From assembly GCF_036195045.1 (NCBI RefSeq), contig NZ_CP108100.1, positions 2,232,001-2,296,000 of the forward strand: 64,000 bases of DNA. Direction: 5' to 3'. Positions 26,427 through 35,770 of the stretch are shown one piece after another. The translations under genes and the position numbers were made by a program. The notes under the pieces were generated by a model, which did not search any database, was not told the DNA's origin, and saw nothing but the letters and a program-made list of their open reading frames with translations. Numbering within the stretch: position 1 is the stretch's first letter; every line of letters begins with the position of its first letter. This DNA comes from Streptomyces sp. NBC_00236 (GTDB lineage Bacteria; Actinomycetota; Actinomycetes; Streptomycetales; Streptomycetaceae).

Positions 26427-27521
26427 ATGACCGGACATATATGCCCGGAGTGCGGTACGGACAACAGACCCGGCACGGGCCCGGGCTGCGCCTGCACGGC
26501 GCGCCCGGCCCACGACGGTGCCGCCTTCACACAGCAGGCGGCCGGGCCGCACCACCTCAGCGAAGGCGAACGGGCCGCCGAACAGCAGCGCATCGCGGAA
26601 CAGCACCACGCCGGGCGGTCGGCGGAGTTCGCGGCGGCGGAGGATTTCGACCCGCTGCGCATCCGGCCGTACGTGACGCTGGGCGGCGAGGACACGGCGG
26701 CGGCCGGCCCGTCACAGGGACAGGGGCACACGCCGGGCGGGCAGCCGGGGGACGCCGCCACGACGATGCCGCTGTTCCTGGATCCGGCGGGGCCCGGCCC
26801 AGCGCCGGAGGCGACGGTCCCGGGCGGCGCGGCGGGCTTCACCGACGACACCGCGCTCCTCACGGCCGGACCGGACCCCGTACAGCCACGCCGCCGCCGG
26901 CCCTTCGCGGCACTGGTCGCGGGGGCGGCCGTCGTCACGGTGGTCGGCACGGCGGCCTTCGTCGGCGGGCTGTTCAAGGGGGGCGGGGACCACGAGGCGG
27001 ACCTGGACCAGGCACTGCCCTCCACGGTGGCCAGCCTCTCCGAGGAGAGCGTCGAGCCGTCGGCACCCGAGTCGGCGTCCACCTCCCCGTCACCCTCGCG
27101 CACGACGTCCGGCTCGCCGTCCGCGTCGGCCTCGGCGACCCGGTCCGCTTCGCCGCCCGCGTCCGTATCGGCGTCCGCCTCCGCGTCGGCTTCCGCGTCC
27201 CGGCCGGCCGCCGCCTCGTCCCCGGCGGCCACCGCGGCGAGCAGTTCCCCCGCGGCGGTGGCGCCGCCCGCACAGCCGCAGGACGGTCCGACGCTGCGGC
27301 TCGGGGACTCCGGCCCGGAGGTGGCCGAACTGCAGCGCAGGCTCCAGGAGGCGTGGGTGCTGAGGGACGGCCCCATCGACGGCGACTACTCGAAGCGGGT
27401 CGAGGATGCCGTACGCGAGTACCAGATATGGCGAAACATCGAGGGCGACCCCGAGGGGGTCTACGGCCCGAACACCCGGCGCGTCCTGGAAGGCGCCACG
27501 TCGGGCCGGGGGCGCCACTGA
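26427..27521 (+). CDS. zinc-ribbon, membrane-spanning, peptidoglycan-binding-domain protein
   Basis: A 364-residue protein with a cytoplasmic N-terminus bearing a CPECG...CAC zinc ribbon (residues 7-24), a helical charged region, and one transmembrane helix (about 170-195; [20 protein letters not shown]). A long Ser/Ala/Pro linker crosses the wall, and a C-terminal peptidoglycan-binding domain 1 (from about 295; [20 protein letters not shown]) ends the protein. GGGGAGGGG precedes ATG 26427. It probably links cytoplasmic state to the wall, but no enzymatic domain is visible. Ends at a strong terminator. Confidence 0.85.
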   Translation: MTGHICPECGTDNRPGTGPGCACTARPAHDGAAFTQQAAGPHHLSEGERAAEQQRIAEQHHAGRSAEFAAAEDFDPLRIRPYVTLGGEDTAAAGPSQGQGHTPGGQPGDAATTMPLFLDPAGPGPAPEATVPGGAAGFTDDTALLTAGPDPVQPRRRRPFAALVAGAAVVTVVGTAAFVGGLFKGGGDHEADLDQALPSTVASLSEESVEPSAPESASTSPSPSRTTSGSPSASASATRSASPPASVSASASASASASRPAAASSPAATAASSSPAAVAPPAQPQDGPTLRLGDSGPEVAELQRRLQEAWVLRDGPIDGDYSKRVEDAVREYQIWRNIEGDPEGVYGPNTRRVLEGATSGRGRH

Positions 27522-27591
27522 CCGCGCGGAGGGCAACTGACGCCTGTCCTCGCAGGTCACAGGGGCACCCACGGCCACGCAGGGACGCCAT

Positions 27592-27624
27592 GGGGCCGGG
27601 ATTGGCTTTCCCGGCCCCGTTTTT
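27592..27624 (+). terminator. Rho-independent terminator
   Basis: GGGGCCGGG (27592-27600), a nine-base loop, CCCGGCCCC (27610-27618), then GTTTTTG. A rare classical terminator with a T run in this GC-rich genome, downstream of the peptidoglycan-binding gene. Confidence 0.9.
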
Positions 27625-27751
27625 GTATCGTGGAGGAACAAAGTGGCCTCCGCGCGCACACCCTGACCGGCGAGCGGGGGCCACTTGTTCTCTTTCCCGC
27701 GCCGCACCTCTCCCCCGCGGCGTTCGCTTCCCCCCGCTCTGGAGCCCGCCC

Positions 27752-28408
27752 ATGCCGGCCACCGTCCTCACCGCCCACGCACTCCTCCTCGACATGGACG
27801 GCACGCTGGTGAACTCCGACGCCGTCGTGGAACGCTGCTGGCGGCGCTGGGCGCTGCGCCAGGGCCTGGACCCGGAGGCGGCGCTCAAGGTGGTCCACGG
27901 CCGGCAGGGGTACGCCACCATGGCGGTGCTCCTCCCGGACCGCCCGATGGAGGAGAACTACGCGGACAACCGGCTGATGCTCGCCGAGGAGACCGCCGAC
28001 ACCGACGGCGTCGTCCCGATCGGCGGCGCCCCCGCCTTCATGGACGCGATCGCCCCGCTCCCGCACGCCCTGGTCACCTCGGCCGACCTGGCCCTGGCCC
28101 GCGCCCGGATGACCGCGGCCGGGCTGCGGATGCCGGAGCTCCGCGTCACCGCCGAGAGCGTCGGCGCCAGCAAGCCGGACCCCGAGGGCTTCCTCAAGGG
28201 CGCGGCCGGACTCGGCTTCGCACCGGCGGACTGCATCGTCTTCGAGGACTCCGAGGCGGGCATCGCGGCCGGCCGGGCGGCGGGCATGCGTGTCGTGGGC
28301 GTCGGCCCGCGCGCGGCGGCGCTCTCCCCCGACGCGCACGTGGACGACCTGACGCGGATCCGGGTGGAAGCGGTGGCGGACGGCTCGATCGCGCTCCACA
28401 TCAGCTAG
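27752..28408 (+). CDS. HAD-family hydrolase (beta-phosphoglucomutase-like phosphatase)
   Basis: A 218-residue cytoplasmic phosphatase. HAD motif I is LLLDMDGTLVNSD (residues 10-22), motif II is ALVTSAD, the lysine of motif III is in GASKPDPEGFL, and motif IV is IVFEDSEAGIAAG. The cap is the small helical C1 type, so sugar phosphates are likely substrates. ATG 27752 follows GGAG at a suitable distance. Between the upstream terminator and this gene lies an imperfect inverted repeat (GAACAAAGTGGCC...GGCCACTTGTTC). It converges with and overlaps by eight bases the FetB-like permease gene. Confidence 0.9.
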   Translation: MPATVLTAHALLLDMDGTLVNSDAVVERCWRRWALRQGLDPEAALKVVHGRQGYATMAVLLPDRPMEENYADNRLMLAEETADTDGVVPIGGAPAFMDAIAPLPHALVTSADLALARARMTAAGLRMPELRVTAESVGASKPDPEGFLKGAAGLGFAPADCIVFEDSEAGIAAGRAAGMRVVGVGPRAAALSPDAHVDDLTRIRVEAVADGSIALHIS

Positions 28409-29165
28409 CGCCCCTCCCGGGCCCCTCCGCCGGGTCCCGGTGCAGCCGCCCCCGCGCCACCAGCTCCAGCACGGTCGCGACGGCCGCGGCCTGTACGGCT
28501 ATCAGGGCCACCAGCACGAACAGCTGTACGGCGCCCGCCTGTACCGGTGAGGCGCCGCCCAGCAGCATGCCCACGAAGGCCCCGGGCAGCGTGACGAGCC
28601 CCACCGTGCGCGTCTGATCGAGCCCCGGCAGCAGCGCGTCCGACGCCGCGGGCCGGGCGATCTCCAGCCGTGCGTCACGGTCCAGGAACCCCAGGGCCAT
28701 CGCCGCCTCCACCTCCCCCCGCCGCGTGGACAGTTCGTCGAGCGCCCGGCGGCCGCCGAGCACCGTCGCGGTCAGCGCTCCCCCGATGAGGATGCCCGTC
28801 ACCGGGATCAGCGCGATGCCCCGGACCGGCACGAGACCGGTGAGCAGCAGCACCAGGACCACCGGCGCGACCCCCGCCCCGATGGGCACGGCCACCCACC
28901 ACCACGTGCGGTTCTCCGTGACCCGGCGGCCCGCCGTCCAGACGGCCACCGCGTACATCAGCGCGATGAAGGAGAACATCGGCGCAAGGGCGTGGACCAC
29001 CCAGCCGATGAGTGAGGAGACCGCGGCGAGCTGGACCGCGGCCCGCAGCCCGGCCACGACGATCTCGCGCGAGCGGCCGAGGGACGCGGCCGCGGCGACG
29101 GCGGCGGCTGCCGCGAGCAGCAGGGCCAGGACGACGCCGAGCGTGATGTTGACCGGAAGCAGCAC
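28401..29165 (-). CDS. FetB/UPF0014-family ABC transporter permease
   Basis: A 254-residue membrane protein with seven helices. The stretch IPVTGILIGGALTAT and the loop GLDQTRTVGLVTLPGAFVGM are the family signature of FetB (YbbM), the permease of a metal or glutathione-linked export ABC system. I start at GTG 29165 (LLPVNITLG), which matches the short family N-terminus; the frame stays open to 29204. No FetA-like ATPase gene adjoins, so its partner is elsewhere. Substrate unknown. Confidence 0.8.
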   Translation of the reverse strand: MLLPVNITLGVVLALLLAAAAAVAAAASLGRSREIVVAGLRAAVQLAAVSSLIGWVVHALAPMFSFIALMYAVAVWTAGRRVTENRTWWWVAVPIGAGVAPVVLVLLLTGLVPVRGIALIPVTGILIGGALTATVLGGRRALDELSTRRGEVEAAMALGFLDRDARLEIARPAASDALLPGLDQTRTVGLVTLPGAFVGMLLGGASPVQAGAVQLFVLVALIAVQAAAVATVLELVARGRLHRDPAEGPGRGAS

Positions 29166-29482
29166 GCCGCCACCATAAGACCGCCCGGCGCCCGGGGATC
29201 GCACCCCCGGCCCACGTCACCGCCCCGCCCCACGTCCCCGCCCGCCCCACGGAACTGCCGCTCCCTCAGTTCCGTACGCCCGTACCCCCGGTTCCGTACG
29301 CCCGCGCACTCACTCCCGTACGCCCCCGCGACCCGAAGCTCTTCGTCAGACCCCTTGATGTGACGTGCCCATGTCGCCACTCTGTTACCTGGCGCCCACC
29401 CCACGGAAACCCTGCGCCGCCACGATGGCCGGGCCGAACCGAACGGTCACGTCCAATCACCCCCCACGTCAAGGGAGTTCGC
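29166..29482. other. 317-bp intergenic region with degenerate short repeats
   Basis: Between divergent genes for the FetB-like permease and the secreted nuclease. From 29268 to 29335 the motif TTCCGTACGCCC recurs three times with small changes. No gene is seen. AAGGGAG at 29471-29477 is the ribosome binding site of the nuclease. Confidence 0.5.
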
Positions 29483-30127
29483 ATGTCAGGTGTCTACGCG
29501 CGTCGCATAGCCGTCCTCGCCGCATCCGCCGCCCTCGCCGCAACCACCGGACTGCTCACGGCCCCCAGCGCCCAGGCAGCCATGCCCACTCCGGTCTCGG
29601 CGTCCACCGCCCGTACGTATCTGAGCGAGCTGACCGTAAAGGCGGAGGGCTCGTCCACCGGATACAGCAGGGACAAGTTCCCGCACTGGATCACACAGTC
29701 GGGCGCCTGCAACACCCGTGAGGTCGTCCTGAAGCGGGACGGCACGAACGTGACTCAGGACTCCAGCTGCGCGGCTGTCAGCGGCAGTTGGTACTCGCAG
29801 TACGACGGCGCCACCTGGACCGCCGCATCCGATCTGGACATCGACCACATGGTCCCGCTCGCCGAGGCCTGGCGTTCGGGCGCCTCCGGCTGGACCACGG
29901 CCCAACGCCAGTCGTACGCCAACGATCTGACGCGCCCCCAGCTCATCGCCGTCACGGACAACGTCAACCAGTCCAAGGGCGACCAGGACCCCGCGACGTG
30001 GCTCCCCTCGCGCACCGCGTACACGTGCACGTACGTGCGCGCCTGGGTGCACGTGAAGCACTACTACGACCTGAGCGTCGACTCGGCCGAGAAGAGCGCC
30101 CTGCAGTCCGCGCTCAGCGGCTGCTGA
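29483..30127 (+). CDS. secreted HNH nuclease (DUF1524/GmrSD-like)
   Basis: A 214-residue exported protein. A 36-residue signal peptide (basic ARRIAVL, ending PSAQAAM) precedes a single HNH nuclease domain with the DLDIDHMVPLAEAW motif and the late NVNQSKGDQDPATW segment that completes the metal site. Four cysteines are likely paired for extracellular stability (CNTREVV, DSSCAAV, YTCTYV, LSGC). Such nucleases degrade extracellular DNA for nutrition. AAGGGAG lies five bases before ATG 29483. Confidence 0.9.
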   Translation: MSGVYARRIAVLAASAALAATTGLLTAPSAQAAMPTPVSASTARTYLSELTVKAEGSSTGYSRDKFPHWITQSGACNTREVVLKRDGTNVTQDSSCAAVSGSWYSQYDGATWTAASDLDIDHMVPLAEAWRSGASGWTTAQRQSYANDLTRPQLIAVTDNVNQSKGDQDPATWLPSRTAYTCTYVRAWVHVKHYYDLSVDSAEKSALQSALSGC

Positions 30128-30335
30128 ACCCGGCGGCCGGGCCCTCCCCGGCCCGGCCGCCTCCGCCGTCCCTCTCCCTCAGCGGTGCGCCGGCCGAGGA
30201 AGCACCTGCCCCGGAACCGCCCCGCACTCCCCCGTCGTTCCGTACGGTACGAACCCGCCGTACGCATCCGCCGTACGGCACCGTCCACCGGGAACGCCCG
30301 GACCGTCCCGCACGGAACGACGCGAGGAGCTTCAC

Positions 30336-32072
30336 ATGGCCGGGCTGCGCCTGGGACCACTACTGCGGTACGTCGACTGGGAGACCGCGACCACCGCGAC
30401 CGTCTGGGTCGAGGCGGACCGGCCCTGCACGGCCGAAGTCCGGTGCGCGGACGGGGCTTCGGGCTCGTCCCGCACCTTCGCGGTCGCCGGGCACCACTAC
30501 GCCCTGGTGGTGGTGAGCGGACTGACGCCCGGCTCCACGACCGCGTACGAGGTACTGCTCGACGACCGCACGGTGTGGCCGCCCGAGCAGTACGGGTTCC
30601 CGCCGAGCACGATCACCACGCCGCCCGTATCCGGCGCGGCGGAGACCGATCCCCCGACGGTCCGGGTCGCCTTCGGCTCCTGCCGCTGGGCGGCGCCGCC
30701 CGGTGGCGGCCACCTGCCGGGCCGGAGCGACCCCGTCGGGCCCGACGCCCTGGACGCCCTCGCCGCCCGTCTCGCCGCCGACCCCGGTGCCGAACGCCCC
30801 GACGTGCTGCTGCTCCTGGGCGACCAGGTGTACGCGGACGAGACCTCGGAGGCGACCCGGCGCAGGCTGGCGGCCCGGCGTGATCTGGACGAGCCGCCGG
30901 GGGCCGAGGTGGCCGACTACGACGAATACACCTTCCTGTACGACGAGTCGTGGCGCGACCCCGAGGTGCGGTGGCTGCTCTCGACGGTCCCCAGTTGCAT
31001 GATCTTCGACGATCACGACGTCATCGACGACTGGAACACCAGCGCCGCCTGGCTGGCCGGCATCCGCGCCACCTCCTGGTGGCACGAGCGGATCGTCAGT
31101 GGGCTGATGTCGTACTGGGTGTACCAGCACCTGGGCAACCTCTCCCCCGCCGAACTCGCCGCCGACCCGCTCCACGCGGCCGTCCACGCCACCCCGGACG
31201 GCACGGAGGCGGTGCGCCGCTTCGCCGCCGAGGCCGCCGCCGACCCCACCCGTACCCGGTGGAGCTACCGACGCATTTTCGGCCGAGTACGGCTGCTCAT
31301 GGTGGACAGCCGAGCGGCCCGGGTGCTCGACGAACAGGAGCGGGCGATGCTCCACCCGCAGGAGGCCCGTTGGCTGCGGGAGGAGGCCCTGTCCGCCCCC
31401 GGTTCCTGCGACCACCTCCTGATCGGCACCTCGTTGCCGTGGCTGCTGCCGCCCCTGATCCATGACGCCGAGCAGTGGAGCGCCGCCCTGTGCCGGGGCG
31501 AGCGGGGCGGGCCGGACGGCCGCTGGGCGCGGATCGGCGAGTCCCTGCGACAGCGCTCCGACCTGGAACATTGGGCGGCCTTCCCCGAGTCGTTCGAGCA
31601 ACTGACGGAGCTGATCCGGGAGGTGGCCGAGGCACCGGAGGCTCCGGCGACGGTATGCGTGCTGTCGGGCGATGTGCACCACGCGTACATAGCGGAGCCC
31701 CTCCCGTCCGCTCCTTCCCCCGGTGACACACCGGCCGCCCGCGTCCTACAGCTGACCTGCTCTCCCGTGCACAACTCCATTCCCGCACCGCTCAAGGCCG
31801 GATTCCGTTTCGCCTGGAGCGGGGCGGGACGGCTGCTCGGCCGGCTGCTGGCGCGGCACGGGCGCACCGGCCCGCCCTCGATGCGGTGGCACAGGACCGA
31901 CGGACCGTGGTTCGGCAATCAGTTGATGACGCTCACCTTGCATGGCCGGAAAGCCGCGCTGTCACTGGTTCAGGCCAGATCGAGGAGGACAGGGACCGTG
32001 CTGGAGCTGGCCTTCGACCGTCCACTGACCGATGACACCCCGCCGAGTTTCAGCCAGTCGACAAAACGTTGA
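30336..32072 (+). CDS. PhoD-like alkaline phosphatase / metallophosphodiesterase, cytoplasmic form
   Basis: A 578-residue metallophosphatase without signal peptide. An N-terminal fibronectin-like domain (WETATTATVWVEAD) leads to the PhoD core: VRVAFGSCRW, LLLLGDQVYADE, MIFDDHDVIDDWN and VLSGDVHHAYI, which supply the Ca/Fe ligands. PhoD enzymes cleave phosphomonoesters and diesters. The lack of export signal suggests an intracellular phosphodiesterase. CGAGGAG lies upstream of ATG 30336. The C-terminal 100 residues include a basic helix and a beta-rich end. Confidence 0.87.
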   Translation: MAGLRLGPLLRYVDWETATTATVWVEADRPCTAEVRCADGASGSSRTFAVAGHHYALVVVSGLTPGSTTAYEVLLDDRTVWPPEQYGFPPSTITTPPVSGAAETDPPTVRVAFGSCRWAAPPGGGHLPGRSDPVGPDALDALAARLAADPGAERPDVLLLLGDQVYADETSEATRRRLAARRDLDEPPGAEVADYDEYTFLYDESWRDPEVRWLLSTVPSCMIFDDHDVIDDWNTSAAWLAGIRATSWWHERIVSGLMSYWVYQHLGNLSPAELAADPLHAAVHATPDGTEAVRRFAAEAAADPTRTRWSYRRIFGRVRLLMVDSRAARVLDEQERAMLHPQEARWLREEALSAPGSCDHLLIGTSLPWLLPPLIHDAEQWSAALCRGERGGPDGRWARIGESLRQRSDLEHWAAFPESFEQLTELIREVAEAPEAPATVCVLSGDVHHAYIAEPLPSAPSPGDTPAARVLQLTCSPVHNSIPAPLKAGFRFAWSGAGRLLGRLLARHGRTGPPSMRWHRTDGPWFGNQLMTLTLHGRKAALSLVQARSRRTGTVLELAFDRPLTDDTPPSFSQSTKR

Positions 32073-32155
32073 ACTTGCAAGTATTGGTGAGGCCTACCTA
32101 ATCTTTGGCGCTCAGTCGGTTCACGTCCCCACCAGACCGAAGGAGCCCTCCCCAC

Positions 32156-32614
32156 ATGTACACACGCCTGAATCAGGCACAGCCCTATGCCCTCGCGCTC
32201 TTCCGCATCGTCGTAGGCCTGCTCTTCGCGTGCCACGGTGCCGCCTCGCTCTTCGGCGTGCTCGGCGGCGCCATGGGCGGCGGTTCCATACCCGCCGGCA
32301 CCTGGCCCGGCTGGTACGCGGCGGTCATCCAGCTCGTCGGCGGCAGCCTCGTGGTGCTGGGCCTCGGCACCCGTATCGCCGCGCTCGTCGCGTCCGGCTC
32401 CATGGCGTACGCGTACTTCAAGGTCCACCAGCCCGAGGCGCTCTTCCCGCTGGAGAACGGCGGCGAGCCCTCGGCCGTCTACTGCTGGGCCTTCCTGCTG
32501 CTCGTCTTCACCGGCCCCGGCGCCCTGGCCCTGGACCGTCTGTTCACCCCCCGCTCCACCGCCAAGGGCGAGCAGGACCGCGCACCGGAACCGAGCACCC
32601 CGGTCGCCGCCTGA
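32156..32614 (+). CDS. DoxX family membrane protein
   Basis: A 152-residue protein with four helices: ALALFRIVVGLLFACHG, WYAAVIQLVGGSLVVLG, IAALVASGSMAYAYF and AVYCWAFLLLVFTGPGALALD. This is the DoxX/SURF4-like pattern; relatives act in membrane redox and thiol stress. AGGAG at 32140-32144 supports ATG 32156. The soluble tail is acidic and proline rich. Followed by a hairpin terminator. Confidence 0.88.
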   Translation: MYTRLNQAQPYALALFRIVVGLLFACHGAASLFGVLGGAMGGGSIPAGTWPGWYAAVIQLVGGSLVVLGLGTRIAALVASGSMAYAYFKVHQPEALFPLENGGEPSAVYCWAFLLLVFTGPGALALDRLFTPRSTAKGEQDRAPEPSTPVAA

Positions 32615-32674
32615 CCGCTCCCCAGGCCCACGCACCGGCCCGCGCCGACCGGGCCGACCGGGCCGCTCACCGGA

Positions 32675-32714
32675 CCTCGGGCCCGCCGGGAACCGCTCCC
32701 CGGCGGGCCCGAGG
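32675..32714 (+). terminator. hairpin terminator after DoxX gene
   Basis: A perfect 16-bp stem (CCTCGGGCCCGCCGGG, loop of about 8 bases, then its complement ending CCCGAGG) 60 bases after the DoxX stop codon. Confidence 0.8.
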
Positions 32715-32891
32715 CACGCCGCCACGGGCAACTGGTGCACACGGTGCGCCTGTGACGCACGTGAGATGCCCAACATCGCGCATATATATGGATCTCCACG
32801 TGAACGGCAGGCGTACGCTGTACAGCTGGCCCTGCCGCTCCTGCCGCTCCCCTGCGACGTCGCGGCGTTGTTACTGATCGGGGAGTAGAAG

Positions 32892-33563
32892 GTGCTCGAG
32901 AGTGTGGGTGCGCTGACCGGCAGCCCATGGATCTACGCCGTGGTCGCCCTCTCCGTGCTGCTGGACGTTTTCCTCCCCGTGCTGCCGAGCGGGGTCCTCG
33001 TGATCACGGCCGCCACCGCCGCCGCAGCGGGCACCACCACGGTGGCCGCCGACGCCGCGGGCGCCGCCCGTCACGTGACGGAGGTCCCCTCGGTCCTCGC
33101 CCTGATCCTCTGCGCGGCCACCGCCTCCGTCCTCGGCGACCTCGTCGCGTACCGGCTGGCCTGGCGCGGCGGCGAGCGTCTGGACCGCGCCATCGCCCGC
33201 TCACGCCGCCTCACCTCGGCGCAGGAACGTCTCGGCGCCGCCCTGAGCCGCGGCGGTGGGGTCCTCGTCGTCATCGCACGCTTCGCACCGGCCGGCCGCT
33301 CGGTCGTCTCACTGGGCGCGGGCGCCTCGCACCGCGCCGTGAAGGAGTTCCTGCCGTGGTCCGCCGTGGCAGGCGTGGCCTGGGCGGGCTACAGCGTGGG
33401 CCTCGGCTACTTCGGCGCCCACTGGCTCGGCGCGAGCTGGCTGGGCACGGCCCTCTCGGTGCTGGCCCTGTTCGTCGCGGGCGCGTTCGCCGCACTCCTG
33501 ATGAAGCGCCCCGCGGCGGCCGCTGCCGCCGCAGCCTCGGCCCCGGTCCCTACAGCGTCCTGA
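32892..33563 (+). CDS. DedA family membrane protein
   Basis: A 223-residue membrane protein of the DedA/VTT family, flippase-like proteins for undecaprenyl phosphate and phospholipids. FAPAGRSVVSLGAGAS corresponds to the family segment with the conserved glycine and arginine, and LGDLVAYRLAWRGGE to the upstream re-entrant region. It begins at GTG 32892, with GGGAGTAGAAG just upstream. The C-terminus ends in an alanine-rich stretch that overlaps the convergent DUF2277 gene by 14 bases. Confidence 0.85.
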   Translation: MLESVGALTGSPWIYAVVALSVLLDVFLPVLPSGVLVITAATAAAAGTTTVAADAAGAARHVTEVPSVLALILCAATASVLGDLVAYRLAWRGGERLDRAIARSRRLTSAQERLGAALSRGGGVLVVIARFAPAGRSVVSLGAGASHRAVKEFLPWSAVAGVAWAGYSVGLGYFGAHWLGASWLGTALSVLALFVAGAFAALLMKRPAAAAAAAASAPVPTAS

Positions 33564-33774
33564 CACCACCCCGCACTTCCAGACCGTCCAGCAGCCGGGC
33601 CGTCGCTTCGGTGATCTCGTCGACGGCCCGGTCGAAGACTTCCCTGTTGTGCGCGGCCGGGGCGCGGAAGCCGGACACCTTGCGGACGAACTGCAGGGCG
33701 GCGGCGCGGATGTCCTCCTCGGTGGCCTCTTCGGGGAGGGCCGGAGGGCGAAGGGTCTTGATGCTTCGGCACAT
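33550..33774 (-). CDS. DUF2277 family protein
   Basis: A 74-residue protein starting MCRSIKTLRPP, the highly conserved N-terminus of DUF2277, followed by a helical body (DIRAAALQFVRKVSGF) and NREVFDRAVDEITEATARLL. The N-terminal cysteine and arginine suggest metal or nucleic-acid contact, but the function is unknown. Small, common in actinobacteria. Its 3' end overlaps the DedA gene. Confidence 0.88.
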   Translation of the reverse strand: MCRSIKTLRPPALPEEATEEDIRAAALQFVRKVSGFRAPAAHNREVFDRAVDEITEATARLLDGLEVRGGVRTL

Positions 33775-33830
33775 GTATCCAGTGTGGACCGCCCCACTGA
33801 CAACGTGCCTCCTTCACCTGCCGGACCGCG

Positions 33831-35195
33831 TCACGCCCGGCCCGCCTCCCCGACCCGCCGGACGGCGGGGATCTCGTACCGCCCCTCCAGGACGGCCCGC
33901 TTCGGCGTGTAGAGCCTGAGCATGGGCCGGAACTCCCCCTCCGGCGCCGGCAGCCAGTTCGCCGCGGCAGCCGGGTCGCCGGGCCGCTCCTTGCTGATGT
34001 GGATGGTCAGCGAACCGTCGTCGGCGTACACGATCCCCGGGGTACGGTCCCCGATCGAGTACCGCCCCACAGGGTTGGCGACGAGGTAGTAGTCCGGGGT
34101 GTCGTACATGGTCACGGACCAGAACGCCTCGACCGGTGGCGGCTCCTCGAAGCGGAGCTCGTAGCGGTGGGCCCCGTCGAGCCGCGCACCGTCCGCGTCG
34201 TGGAAGGTCTGCGCGTACACCGCCTCGTACCCGTGGTTCCCCCACAGCCCGACCCGCGCGGCCATGGCCCTCGTCAGGTAGGAGGCCTCCCGGTCCGCGA
34301 TCTTCCATTCCGGCGAGTCGATGGTTCCGACTCCGAACCAGTCGACGTTGTAGTCGAACAGGTGCGGATCCATCGACCACCCCTGGACGCCTCCGGCCTT
34401 CGATCCGCCGGCCGCTTCCACCCGCTCCTTGCCCACCGCCATCCCGTCGGTCAGGGCACGTACCAGGTCGGGCCCGGCGGCGGCGAAGGGCGAAGGCCCC
34501 TCCTCCAGGAGCCCCAGCGGCTGGAAGCGGTCCTGGTAGGCCCGGTCGCCCGCGGCCGGAGGGAAGTCGGCCATCCATACCCTGAGCTGCTCGAAGAAGC
34601 GGAGCTCCGCGGGCACACCGGCGTCCGGCGCGGGCAGGCCGGTGGGGTGCTCGCCCGGTTCGAGGTGGGTGAGGGTGAGCTGTTCCTGGAGCGGACGGAC
34701 CCGCCGCTCCAGATCCTCGGGGCCGTCGCAGGCGTTGCGGCCGACGATGGTCACGACGGTCGTCGGGGCGTCGATCACCCCGCGTACGTCATCGGGCGCG
34801 GTGCCCGCCCATCCGGGCGGCACGACGAGCCAGTCGCCCGCCTCCGTTCCCGTGGCCCGGCGGCCGACGTAGGCGAAGTTGTTGGTCCAGGCATCGACGA
34901 ACTGGAGGACGTAGTACGCCCCGTCGGTGTCCGGGACGTGCAGCCGGAGCGGCCCGCCGGAGAGGTCCAGCTGGGCGACGGAGTACACGGTGTCGTTGTT
35001 GACGGACACGAAATGCGCATCGGCGCCGGCCAGCCGGTCCGAGTGCGCGAACCGGTTGAACGGCGCGGCCGCCAGCGGTCCGAAACCCTCCTCCAGGAAC
35101 TTCTCGACCATCGACAGGTCGAAGACGAGCGGATACCCGTAGACATACGCCTCGGCTGCCAGCTCCACGAGCTCGTTCGTTCTTGCGTCCGGCAT
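33831..35195 (-). CDS. DUF1254/DUF1214 protein
   Basis: A 454-residue protein. The N-terminal region (EAYVYGYPLVFDLSM, HSDRLAGADAHFVSVNNDTVYS) is the DUF1254 signature, and the C-terminal third (PPVEAFWSVTMYDTPDYYLV, RYSIGDRTPG, SLTIHISKERPG) is DUF1214. No signal peptide is seen, although many relatives are exported. GGGAG lies upstream of ATG 35195; the frame continues further upstream without coding character. Function unknown. Confidence 0.88.
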   Translation of the reverse strand: MPDARTNELVELAAEAYVYGYPLVFDLSMVEKFLEEGFGPLAAAPFNRFAHSDRLAGADAHFVSVNNDTVYSVAQLDLSGGPLRLHVPDTDGAYYVLQFVDAWTNNFAYVGRRATGTEAGDWLVVPPGWAGTAPDDVRGVIDAPTTVVTIVGRNACDGPEDLERRVRPLQEQLTLTHLEPGEHPTGLPAPDAGVPAELRFFEQLRVWMADFPPAAGDRAYQDRFQPLGLLEEGPSPFAAAGPDLVRALTDGMAVGKERVEAAGGSKAGGVQGWSMDPHLFDYNVDWFGVGTIDSPEWKIADREASYLTRAMAARVGLWGNHGYEAVYAQTFHDADGARLDGAHRYELRFEEPPPVEAFWSVTMYDTPDYYLVANPVGRYSIGDRTPGIVYADDGSLTIHISKERPGDPAAAANWLPAPEGEFRPMLRLYTPKRAVLEGRYEIPAVRRVGEAGRA

Positions 35196-35329
35196 GGAGA
35201 AACTCCCGTTCAGCGGTCGTGCGCGGTGAGCGTCGGCATACGCCGGTTCTTCCGTACGTGGCGGGGAACGCTCCGGCCCGGCGGCGGCAGGGTCTGCCGC
35301 CGCCGGGCCGGAACCGTGGCCGGTGCCCG

Positions 35330-35770
35330 TCAGATGACGGCCTTGGAGCGGTCCGTGCACAGGGCCCAGATCACGAAGGTGTCGATGGCGAGGGAGACGA
35401 CGGCCCAGATCGGCTGGTAGGGAAGCCACATGAAGTTGGCGATCATGTTGAGCGCCGCAAGCCCCACACCGATCCCGCGCGCCCAGCCCGCGCCCTTGAG
35501 GATGTACCAGCCGACGACGGCGATGATGACGCCGAGGACGAGGTGGATCCATCCCCAGGCCGTCACGTTGAACTCGAAGACGTAGTTGTTGATGCGTGCG
35601 TAGACGTCGTCGGACGCGATCCCGGCGATGCCCTTGATCGCACCCAGCACCCCGTCGACCATGAGCAGAACGCCGGCGAACATGATCCCGCCGGCTGCCC
35701 AGGGGTTGATGCCCCCGGGGTGGGACGGAGGCTGGGACGAGGTGCCCGGCGTGGGCGCGGTCTGTGCCAT
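35330..35770 (-). CDS. DUF7144 family four-helix membrane protein
   Basis: A 146-residue protein. A proline/serine-rich cytoplasmic N-terminus precedes four helices, with the conserved GIMFAGVLLMVDGVLGAIKG, AWGWIHLVLGVIIAVVG and NMIANFMWLPYQPIWAVVSL. These strings are typical of DUF7144 proteins, found throughout Streptomyces and often stress induced. Function unknown. ATG 35770 (MAQTAPTP) follows AAGGAGTAC. It is followed 134 bases on by the DUF1254 gene. Confidence 0.88.
   Translation of the reverse strand: MAQTAPTPGTSSQPPSHPGGINPWAAGGIMFAGVLLMVDGVLGAIKGIAGIASDDVYARINNYVFEFNVTAWGWIHLVLGVIIAVVGWYILKGAGWARGIGVGLAALNMIANFMWLPYQPIWAVVSLAIDTFVIWALCTDRSKAVI

Noticed and set aside
24200..27376. 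Very long open frames on both strands through the MFS and peptidoglycan-binding region
   Set aside because: Only the frames with membrane and domain motifs (24221-26290 minus, 26427-27521 plus) are supported; the rest are composition artefacts.
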